From Lineus longissimus (taxonomy: Eukaryota > Nemertea > Pilidiophora > Heteronemertea > Lineidae): 64,000 nucleotides of DNA. The DNA is taken from assembly GCF_910592395.1 (NCBI RefSeq), contig NC_088322.1, positions 10,287,431-10,351,430 of the forward strand, in the 5' to 3' direction. Within the stretch, counting starts at the first letter, position 1, and each line of letters starts with the position of its first letter. The translations under genes and the position numbers were made by a program. Under the pieces are notes generated by a model. The model made no database searches, was not told where the DNA came from, and saw nothing but the letters and a program-made list of their open reading frames with translations. Positions 13,301 to 25,300 of this stretch are shown one piece after another.

Positions 13301-16300
13301 TGAGATGATGAGAACAACACCCTGTGCTGCAGTAATCCAAAGAATGCTTCAGAACTGAAAATGGCCAATAACATATGACTGTTGGATAAACCTTTTGAAA
13401 AATAAGGCTGCATATATTTCAATTCTATCAAAAGATGAGGTAATAGCTGACGGCATTGTAGAACACAATAGACACAGGCCACTCACGACGTCTGGTGGAA
13501 TTCGATCAGATGTCACCAGCCACATGGTTCTGTTGCATTTCTTGACACTGTTAGCCATTACATAATGCAAATCATCTCTTTCACCCATCATCCTCACCTT
13601 TTGCCCACATCATCATCTCTCATCTCAAATCACCATTCATCCTCTCGTCGTTTCAGACCTCCCCGGCCGACCTGGTATTCCCGCTTTCAGTCGGGTCACC
13701 GACGACTCTATCCATCTCAACTGGACCCCACCAGAAGATGACGGCGGCACACCAATATTCAACTACGTCATTGAATACCGCCTCAAAGACGCTCCAACGT
13801 GGACCCGGGCCAACAAGGATAAGGTACCAGAGTTAGAGTACACGGTGCCTGGCCTCAAGACCGATAAGTTATATGAGTTTAGGATCCGTGCCGAGAATAA
13901 GGTCGGTGTTGGTGAGCCGTCGCAGTCGACCGAGGCCATCAAGATCAAAGCACCTCTTGGTAAGTGTTGACTTGCGACAAGTCATTTAAGTCTTTAGAAG
14001 TGAATATGAATAAAACTGTGATGACTGTGCACATTGATGTTTGGCTTAAGTTTCAGGCCTTTACTTCATTTCACATAAAAAATGAATTGTCAAAAACCAA
14101 ACTTGCATGATTTTGATTAGATTCATGATGAGAATTGCACAGAATGCTCATGTCTGATGATTTCTTTTCCAGTTGGTGAACCGCCTGTGATCACACTTAA
14201 CATTGAAGATGTGACTGTCGTCATGCCCGAGACCGCCACGTTGAACTGTGACATTGAGCCTGGCAAACCAGCAGCTGAAGTCAAATGGTAGGTTGACGAG
14301 ATAATTTTTTCTCCAGGAGGCAGAAATTTGTGAGATCATGAAATGTTAAATTGTTATTTTAGGGGTGGGATGACTTGCTTCCTTGATAGCTGGATAATTC
14401 CTTCCATTTGATTGTAAACCTCTCCCTTTTCTTTCTTCAGGTACAAGGGTGACCAGCTTGTGAAGAAAGGAAACAAGTACGACATCGTACACGAGGGAAA
14501 GGGATCCCAGCTGAAGATTAAAAAAACAGAGCTCTCCGATGGAGGACGGTATACCTGCAAGGCTACAAACGTCATTGCCTCGGTGGAGACATCAGGCAAT
14601 GTCACAATTCACAGTAAGTATGCTTGGACAAATATACTCGGTTTATCTTGCTTTTCTTTTGTTGAAAATCATTTGGTCACAACATGTTTTCCTGTTTTCT
14701 CCATCAAACTAATCACATGTGGAATTTTTTCCAGAAAAGCCAACTATCACGTACGAGGATGCCCTGAAGAAGACACAGTCGCTGAAGGTCAACACCATGC
14801 TCAAGATTCACGTCGAAGTCGACGGCATCCCGCAACCGACTACATCCTGGTTCCACAATGATCAGCCAATCACCGAGTCCAAGACGCACCAGTTGGAATT
14901 CACCGATCATTCTACTACACTGACAGTTAAAAATGTCACTCGGGATGACAGCGGTCTGTATATGGTGATTGCTGAAAACGTTGCCGGAAAAGCGCAAGCT
15001 GACTTTGAATGCATCGTCAGAGACAAGCCATCTCCACCACAGAACTTGGAAGTTACCGACATCCAACGGGACTCTGTGGCAGTCAAATGGGACGTCCCCA
15101 AAGACGACGGCGGTGCACCAATCACCGGGTATATTGTCGAGCGCCGTGACATTAAGAAATCGACTTGGATTGAGGCGGTTAAAACCGATGCGAAGACTTT
15201 GAAAAGCAAGATTGAGAAGTTGATTGAGGGTAACCAGTATCTGGTACGAGTTTCAGCGGTGAATGAGATCGGGACTAGTAACCCAGTTGAGCTCAAGGAA
15301 CCAGTGACCTGCAAGAGCCCCTATGGTAAGATCTAACGTTATAATATATCACTAAGTTTGATTGATTATTCCTCTATGTTTTAAAGATTCATCTTTAAAA
15401 TATGGTAAGTGTTTGTCTGGAATTGAATACAACTGGGAACTTAAACCGCAATCTGTGAGATAAGGCGTGAGCTGTTTTCCCTGATGAGACCCCATAAGGT
15501 TAAGAATTGTCATCACCTACTAGTACTACGACAGTTTGTAGGAAAGTTCTTTTCATATCAGCAGTTTCTGATGGTACCATTTGTTTCACAAGTGATTTTA
15601 TTTTGAGTGCAAATCTAATCCAGCTCACAGCCAAGTGATTTCATTTCTTTCAACTGTTTTGGCTGTCTTTTCAGATGTTCCTGGCCCACCGATTAACGTC
15701 CAAGCCACCGACGTCTCAAAAACTCAGATCACCCTAACGTGGGAACCACCGACCTACGACGGTGGCCTCCCTATCAAGGGATACAATGTAGAGAGATGCC
15801 AAGTTGGCAGCACTCGCTGGATCAAGCTTAACAAAGACCTCGTCCCTGAGTTGACATACACAGTGTCTGACGTGACGGAGAACCAGGAATACCAATTTAG
15901 GATCTCGGCTGAGAATGATGAGGGTGTCGGACCTCCGTCTGACGTCTGTGGACCTATCAAGGCCAAGAATCCATTCGGTAAGTTTGATAAAATTTGCCAG
16001 ATGGATACATGCCTTGCTAATTCTTGGCAGTGATCTTCTGGGCAAGCTCTATGCGTGCTATTTTGGAAGTGGGTTCTTCTCATGACAGGTAGTGAATCTT
16101 GGACACTTTTTAAAGATTTTGACTATAAATGTGGTGATACGAGATATCTTTATTGAATAAGGGAGATATTGCATAAGTTGAGATGGCCATTCGATTCACT
16201 TTCAGACCCACCAGGCAAACCTGGGAAGCCGGTCGTTGAAGACCTCACAGAGGAAACTGCCATGTTGAGGTGGACGCCCCCAGAAGATGATGGTGGTGCC

Positions 16301-19300
16301 CCCATCACTAACTATATCGTCGAGATGAAGCATCCTGGAGATAAAAAATGGACTGTCGTTGACACCAAGGTTCCGTCAGTTGAATACCTTGTGAAAGGAC
16401 TGACTCCAGAGACAGAGTATATCTTCCGTGTGACTGCTGAGAATAAAGCTGGACAGGGACCACCATCCGACCCATCTGATTTGGCTAAATATGGTAAGCC
16501 CTTCCCCTCTATAAAACTTAACTCTTTCTACCAGCAATCTATTGAAATTCTTTAGTATTTTTGGGAGGATATTAAAACCCCTATGATAATACTACTATGT
16601 ATGGTACATGTAGGCTAAGGGACCAACTTTGTACTCAATAACAGCACCATGATAGCTTAGCTACATATGAAAGTGATTACTTCGTTCAGCTGCTTCTCCT
16701 CATGGTTATTTGTGAGACAGTAGTGACTAAACTAACTTATTTTCATCCAGAAATCCCCATCAAGATTATTCGTCCACTGACTGACCAAGAAGTCAGTGCG
16801 CTGCCCGCGCAGAGAACATTCGAATGCGAAATCAACAAATCGAACTTGAACGTCCAGTGGTTCAGGAACGGCAAACCTTTGACTCCTGGCAAGAAATACA
16901 AGATGGAGGCTGTTGGTAACGTCTACCGTCTGGCAATCAATGACATCACGGCAGAAGATGATGCTGATTATACGATCAAGGTTGTTGATAAGAATATCGA
17001 GTCAACTGCTGCCCTCTTCGTTAAAGGTAATTTTGCCTTATTTTTTCAAACTAGTAATACATGTATTTCCAAGGTGGGATTTCAAAGGGGTTGTCAGAAT
17101 TACGCTGTTGATAGAGTTGGTATTTGAAATTGATAAAGGTGATAAAGGAAATTTTGTTCTCTGTTCTCATGATCTGTAGCCTCTGAGGATTTGGGTTTGA
17201 TTCCAATTCAAACAGCTCCTCATATGATACAGAGCGGTAGGTGACTCAGACAGGGTGCGTTTTCCTGGGAGGGTCTGGTTATCTCTCACATAACACGAGA
17301 AATTTCAGTTGTGTAGTAAAAAACAGGTTTATGTGATAAAGAGAGTGTCTTTCACTTTGATACTTCAATTTTATTATATGCCTATTGTACAGAAAATGAA
17401 TTTCCCTTGGTTTAATTATGCCACAGCAGCAGTATGTACATGCATCCCATTCTATTGCAGTTCCACCAAAGTTCTTGCTAGACAAGAACTTCAAAGACAC
17501 AATTACACTTCATGCGGGCAAATCACAGATTGTGGAGATTCCATTTGAAGGCAGCCCGATGCCAGAGGTCAAATGGATGTTCAACGATGGTGCATTCACT
17601 GATGAGAAACGCATCAAGGCGGAGACGATCCCTGGAATGACGGCCTTGACCCTTGGCAAGGTCACTCGTCCCGATGCCGGAGAATACCATCTCACCATCA
17701 AGAACGACTTCGGAAGTACAAATGTGGTGGTAACGTTGATTGTCTTAGGTAAGTTGGTCAGTCTGTTACAGACTGGAACTCTCATCTGCTGGAAACCAGT
17801 GCCTGAAATCAGAAGAAGTTTTAGTTAGTGGGAAGCTATTGTCAACTCCACACAGTTGTATACATCTTTGTACTTCAACAAAAACTCTCATTCCAAAAAA
17901 ATGTGGACCACCATTATTATTTTACAGAAAAGTATAATAGTTCTTATAATTTTTGCAGACAAGCCGACTCCACCCAGGAACCTTGAAGTTGACGAGGTCA
18001 CGCCCGAATCAGCCCACATCAAATATGACATCCCAGAGGACGATGGCGGGTCTCCTATCACAGGCTACATCATCGAGAAACGCGACATCAAGAAGTCTGC
18101 TTACTCAGCCGTTACTACCACCAACGAATTGGAGGCCATCATCCCTAAGCTTGTCGCAAAGAACCAATATGTGTTCCGTGTGGCTGCGAAGAATGATGTT
18201 GGGACCAGTGACTTTGTTGAGAGCAAGACCATCACGGCCAAGTGGTCATTTGGTAAGAAATTCAACCTTTAATTCAACCGATCACTTGACAATGCTGAAC
18301 ATTGTTAAAAGTGATTGTCAGTACAATCCACAAAGCTCACTTTGCTGTAAAAGTTTGATGCTTTCCCAAATTTTGGTTATTTTGAAAAATAACGGATAAA
18401 AAATTGCAATTTTTTTCAGACGTTCCTGGGGCTCCCGATGCACCAACCATCACAGACATCTTCAAGACATCAGCCGTTTGCAACTACAAACCACCAGAGA
18501 GTGACGGAGGCTCCCCCATCATCGGTTACCACATTGAGCGCCGTTTGACATCCAGTACCCGCTGGGGCAAAATCAACAAGGATATCGTCCCTGACTTGAC
18601 CTTCAAGGATGATGACCTCAAGGAGGGAATGGAGTATGAGTACCGGGTTGCTGCTGAGAACAAGGCAGGAGTTGGACCATTCAGTCCGCCTTCCAAACCA
18701 TTCAAGGCAAAGGATCCATGGGGTATGTTCATTATTGATCAGAATTTTCCAAAGCAGGAATAGCTCCATAGCTTCGGTGGTGCGCCTGTTGACTACTGTG
18801 TCAACAGACACAACACCAACCCAAAATTGCTTTCACTCCTTGAAATACATGTTCTGATGACAATTCTTTTCATTTTAGACTTACCCGGCCCACCTGGTAT
18901 CCCACAATTCAGCGAGATCACAGACACATCAATCAGGTTGACCTGGACCCCACCGGAGGACGACGGTGGAACCCCCATCACAAACTACGTCATAGAGTAC
19001 AAACTCAAGGATGGGAAAGCGTGGACCATCGGTAACGACGACAAAGTCACGGATACAACATTCATCGTGAAACGCTTGAAAACTGACTCTGAATACGTGT
19101 TCAGGGTTAGTGCAGTGAACAAGGTTGGACAAGGACCACCCTCACAGAATACGCCTGCTCAGTTGATCAAGGCTCCACTAGGTGAGTTTCTCAATGTAAC
19201 AGTCAAGCTAATTATGTTTTAAGAAAGGTCGGATATACCATATGCAATTAAACAAGCAGTTTTATTTAAGCTAGAAAATATCTGTTTGCTGTTTTGCGGC

Positions 19301-22300
19301 ATAGTTTCAATACCGGTTCAACCTTTCAGTTGGTGAAGCCCCGAAGGTCAGCCTGGGCATGGAGGACGTGACCGTCGTCTCCCCAACAGAGGCAATCCTC
19401 AATTGTGACATGGAGCCAGGCACACCTCAGGCAGAGATCCACTGGTACAAGAACGGCTCTCAGATCACCCCGAGCGACAAGTACGAAATGACCCACAAGG
19501 ACAAAATGGTGGAGCTGAAGATCAAGAAGTCCGAACCAAAGGACGCTGCAACGTATAAATGCGAGGCGTCCAATATTATTGGTACTGTTGACACGTCTGC
19601 TAAGGTCACTGTACATGGTAAGTTGAACATAAACATCTGCCTCTTTTTTGTAACAGATATTTGCTTCTTCATTACAACAGCTTCTTGTCATGGAGATTTG
19701 TTACCGGGAAGAAATAGGTCAAGTTATGTGGGTTGTGACTAGCATTTACTTGGTCCGTTCATTGCTCTAGTGCTGTGGTCAATGTGAGTATGAACAAAAA
19801 ACTGATTTTGTTGTAACTTTCTCTTCATCTACTCTTGAGACATTGCTTCAAGAATTCGAAGTCATAGAGTTGTGAGAAATCAGTATGACCAAAACTGATT
19901 TTGTTGAAAATTTCTCTTCACCTACTCTTGAGACATTGCTTCACGAATTTGAAGTCATAGAGCTGTGAGAAATCAGTATGACCAACACTGATTTTGTTGA
20001 AAATTTCTCTTCACCTACTCTTGAGACATTGCTTCACGAATTCGAAGTCATAGAGTTGTGAGAAATCAGTATGACCAACACTGATTTTGTTGTAACTTTC
20101 TCTTGACCTACTCTTGAGACATTGCTTCAAGAATTCGAAGTCATAGAGCTGTGAGAAATCAGTATGACCAAAACTGATTTTGTTGAAAATTTCTCTTCAC
20201 CTACTCTTGAGACATTGCTTCACGAATTCGAAGTCATAGAGTTGTGAGAAATCAGTATGACCAACACTGATTTTGTTGTAACTTTCTCTTCACCTACTCT
20301 TGAGACATTGCTTCAAGAATTCGAAGTCATCGAGTTGTGAGAAATCAGTATGACCAACACTGATTTTGTTGTAACTTTCTCTTCACCTACTCTTGAGACA
20401 TTGCTTCAAGAATTCGAAGTCATAGAGCTGTGAGAAATCAGTATGACCAACACTGATTTTGTTGAAAATTTCTCTTCACCTACTCTTGAGACATTGCTTC
20501 AAGAATTCGAAGTCATAGAGTTGTGAGAAATCTTTGGCAGATTACTATTATCATAAGTCTGAGCTAACTTTGGTAATTTTTCCGTCTTTCCAGTCAAACC
20601 AACAATCAACTACGAGGCCAAGTTCAAGGAGGCACAGACCCTGAATGCTGGTACTACCCTGATCATCCCCGTCAAGGTTGACGGTCTCCCCGTACCGACG
20701 ACAACTTGGTTCATGGGCGAGGCTCCCCTCAAGAACACCGACCGGATGAAGATAGACGTCAGCGAGACTACGACTTGTATCACCCTGAAGACGGTGACGA
20801 GGAAGGATGCTGGCTTGTATGTCGTGTCGGCTGAGAATATTGTCGGGACAGCGAATGCTCAATTTGAGCTGATCGTTAAAGGTACGTTTGGTTCCTTATT
20901 TTCTGGCTATTGACTTTTGATGATTTAGATTTCGAAAAAAACACAACATTTTAAAGACATATTTTGCAAGTTATGGCAGTTCTGAGAAGTTAGGACACAT
21001 AACAACATCCAGTCAATAACTTTTTCTTTTCCAGACAAACCATCCCCACCACAAGACCTAACTGTCGCAGATGTCCAAAAAGAATCCATCACAGTCAACT
21101 GGAAAGTTCCAGCAGACGATGGTGGCTCCCCGATCACTGGATACATAATCGAGAAGCGTGATGCCAAGAAAAACACCTGGTCTAAGGCGGGAAAAGTTGA
21201 CGCTAAAACCTTGACCTTCGACGTGACGAAACTGATCACAGGCAATGAGTACTTCTTCCGGGTGACTGCTGAGAATGCTATTGGTGTGAGCGAGCCAGTG
21301 GAATTGACTGAGCCTGTCATGGCTAAGAGTCCATTTGGTGAGTTGGACTGAATTGCTCAGTAAATAGTTCTATCGTTTACCTCAAACTCAAACCAGTCCT
21401 GTTTTCTGACAGAACATTTTCAAAATCAATCAGCCTTCTGTTTCCATTTTAATCACTGTTTTGACAGTTTGGTTTTGTTTTCAGAAAAGTTGTTTGTGAT
21501 TCTATCACTTGATTCTAAAAATAACAGAAACTCCATTTCATCTAATCTCCTTTTATCCCACTGTGATTCTTATAAAATCAGCACTGTTTTTTCTTCTCAA
21601 AAATATTGTTAAAATTGTTGTTTCAGATGTTCCAACTGCACCAATCAACCTACACCTGACTGACATCAGCAAGACCCAGATTTCGCTTGCCTGGGAACCA
21701 CCAGAGAAAGATGGCGGCACTCCAATCATCGGCTACATCATCGAGCGCAAGCAGACTACCAGTACCCGTTGGGTGACGCTGAACAAGGAACCAGTTCCTG
21801 AATTGGCCTTCGATGTCGCAGACGTGACTGAGAATCAGGAGTATGAGTTCCGTGTCTCGGCTGTGAATGCCGAGGGACAGGGACCACCATGTGATACAAT
21901 TGGACCAATCAAAGCTAAGAACCCTTATGGTCAGTACTGAATTTTGCTTGCCTTTTAAAACATTTTCACGTAAATATAATCAATGTTTTTGCTTTCTTAT
22001 CGAAAGGTGATCATTCCAAAGTAAACACCACGAGAAACTTTTAGAAATTCTACACATTACCATGAAATATGTTTGATATGATTGCCTAAACTTCTTTCAG
22101 ATGTGCCCGGCCAACCTGGCAAGCCGGTCGTAGAGAACATCACGGCCGATTCCGCCACCCTCCGATGGAAACCACCTCAAGATGATTGGGGCAGCCCCAT
22201 CACGAACTACACCGTTGAGATGAAGCAGCCTAACGAGACAACATGGTCGACGGTCAGCGCTGATCTAACCGTGGCGATGCCAGAGTTTACTGTCAACGGT

Positions 22301-25300
22301 CTGAAGCCGGAGACGGATTATATCTTCAGGGTGACCGCAGAGAATAAGGCAGGAAAAGGGAAGCCGTCGGAGCCATCCGATGTGGCCAAGTATGGTAGGT
22401 TATGGTTTCCTCTTGTCTGTTCAGTTTAAATTTGCCCAAGAAAATTGAGCTGAAATGGCATTCTATAAAGGCTTTGCAAAGTAAACAAACTGGAAGTGTT
22501 CAAAACATCCAGCTATATCTATATCCATCACTAAATTTTCTTCTTCCTGTCCTTTCTTTCAGTGATCCCAGTCAAGATCATTCGACCACTACAAGACATC
22601 AACATCAAGCAACTCCCAAGCAAAGCCACCTTCGAGTGTGAGCTCAACAAAGCTGGCGTTGACGTTACATGGTTGAAAAATGGCAAGCCAATCTCAGACA
22701 AGCGGTACCGTATCGAGAATGTGGACTGCGTGTATCGCCTGCTCCTCGATGATGTCACAGATGAGGACGATGGTGACTATACCATCGCTGTCACGGCAGA
22801 CCTCAAGTCAGAGGCTGGACTCATGATTGAAGGTAAGGGAACTCAACATTCTGCTAGTTGTTCAATGCACTTTACAGCTCATCATTTGATAAGACGATGG
22901 TAAAGAAAAACTCTTTTCCTCACTGTTTTCTTTTGTGACTTTCAGTTCCTCCAGTTTTGAAACTTGACAAAGATTTCAAGGACACCATTATAATGAAAGC
23001 CAACACCTCAAAGATCGTGCAGATCCCCTTCGCGGCAAGTCCGGTTCCTGAGGTCAACTGGTCGTTCAATGATGGGAAATTCTCTGATGTTAAACGCATC
23101 ACGATTGAGACTATCCGCGGTATGACAGCCCTGACAATCAGTCGTGCCGAGAGGAAGGACGCCGGAGACTACCAAGTGACGATTGAGAATAAGTTCGATA
23201 CCTTGACTCATACTATCAAGGTCATCGTCTTGGACAAACCCTCGCCACCACGTAACTTGAAGGTACCCGAGGTCACGCCAGAATCTGCTAGATTGACCTG
23301 GGACGTACCCGAAGACGACGGTGGATCACCAATCACTGGCTACATCGTTGAGAAGCGTGATATCAACCGCCAGTCCTGGAATAAGATAACGGCGACCAAG
23401 GAATTGACGTCACTTGCCGACAAGTTGATCGAGAAGAATAAGTACGTTTTCCGAGTTTCGGCTGAGAATGACGTCGGTGTGAGCGAACCAGTTGAGAGTG
23501 CTCCAATAACTGCCAAGTGGACCTTCGGTGAGTAGTTTCTTGCTTTTAGTTAGGAAATGGACATCTCAGTTAGGAGGTTATGATGTCTCGCAAGGATCCT
23601 TGATGATTTTATTTGATTGTTTTGAATGAATTGGCACTGACAAGTTAGAAATTGTTGATACCGATTATGATATAAGAAGGTTTTCTGTGTCATGTTTTGA
23701 AGGGCATGAAGAAGAAATCTTGAAAGGCACAACTTAAGTTTAAATGTATGAAGGCAATTGCATTTGTTGCCTTTGGTAATTTCTACAAGTTCTAAGTGCT
23801 TTTATGAAAGTTGGGATCATGAAAAACGTCTAAATACATCTAGGTGATAGAGGTAATTGTTTTTGGCATGCTTGGTGCCATTGTATCATTCATGGGCTGT
23901 TATCATTTTGTGTTAAACTCTTCAACAGATCCACCCGGGCCACCAGAAGCCCCCACCATCACCGACATCTTCAAGACATCTGCCGTCATCAACTGGCAGC
24001 CACCACTCCAAGATGGCGGCTCTCCCGTCATCGGCTATCACCTGGAACGCAAGTTGACCTCTAGTACTCGATGGGCCAAGGTCAACAAGAACATTATACC
24101 AGAACTCACATTCAAGGATGAGGACCTGACTGATGGAATGGAGTACGAGTACCGTGTGATGGCTGAGAACAAGGCTGGAGTCGGTCCGCCAAGCTCGCCC
24201 TCCAAGCCATTCAAGGCTAAGGACCCATGGGGTGAGTTAAGAAAAAGATGGGAGTTTTTTATGATGATTTCACCATTCTGTAGTTGCATGTAGTAGTGTG
24301 ATGAAAGGTCGAGTTAGGGGCAGAGGTTGTGGTCTTATAATCCTTATGAAATTAGTATCAGCTTGTTTGAGAAAGTTTTGGGAAAATATTCCCAGTAATG
24401 AAGTCTGCCACAACAAAAACGGTACATTCAGATTGTCAGCTTTCCAACAAGATTATCACTTGTTCATTATACATGTATGAAAAGAATATAAATTGCTCAT
24501 TTTGTTGTCAGTCTTTGAATGACAAGCATCCTTGTTTCAGACCTCCCTGGACCCCCTGGCATCCCACAATTTAGCGACATCACCAACACGTCCATCAAAC
24601 TCTCCTGGACCCCACCAGAGGATGATGGTGGAACGCCCATCACCAACTACGTCATCGAATACAAGCTCAAGGATGGAGCCAAATGGGCGATAGGAAACGA
24701 CGACACAGTCACAGATACCACGTTCGTTGTAAAACGCTTGAAGACGGATTCTGAGTACGTCTTTAGAGTCAGTGCTGTCAACAAGGTTGGCCAGGGCCCG
24801 CCGTCACAGAGTGAACCCATCTTGATCAAGGAACCTCTAGGTAAGTTCTCAACTGAGTGATTTTTGGTAAAGCACCCACACAATCATAGGAAAGGGCCTC
24901 CATACCTCTCATTTCATTGTGCAATACACTCTGTACGATAATTTTCATGACCATAATTGTTATCCATTGTTTGTTCCAGTTGGCGAGGCACCCTCCATCA
25001 GCCACAATCTCGAGGATGTGACCGTCATCTCGCCAGAGGTGGCCAAGCTTGACTGTGATATTGAGATGGGGAAGCCAGATGCTGAAATCAAATGGTAAGA
25101 CTTAAAATATTTATAGCGGTACCTTCTTACTCGAAGGATGTAAAAATTGGTGGTATCTTCTTATTGAAAGGATGTGTAAAGCAATTTACCTCGGGTCATG
25201 GATTGGAAATAAAAATCTTGATATATTTTACGGTCTTATGAAGTGAACTTTTGTGCCATATGTGGTGTGTCGAAATGAAAGCTCATCTGCCACTAAGGTC

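Larger units (their letters stand above)
11584..13656 (+). other. Intron 6, repeat-rich
   Basis: 2.07 kb, gtgagt to tttcag. It contains an A-rich ~42-bp repeat (12150-12395) and a 203-bp tandem duplication (12951-13356). Confidence 0.75.
14735..19617 (+). repeat. Super-repeat unit A (exons 10-18)
   Basis: First complete ten-domain unit. S1-S2 share one exon, S6 and S7 have separate exons, and S10 is a single exon without the Trp-codon intron, unlike all other visible S10 copies. 2934 coding bp. Confidence 0.9.

Noticed and set aside
19786-20533. CRISPR-like array
   Set aside because: The 93-bp copies are directly adjacent without spacers and lie in an intron of an animal gene.
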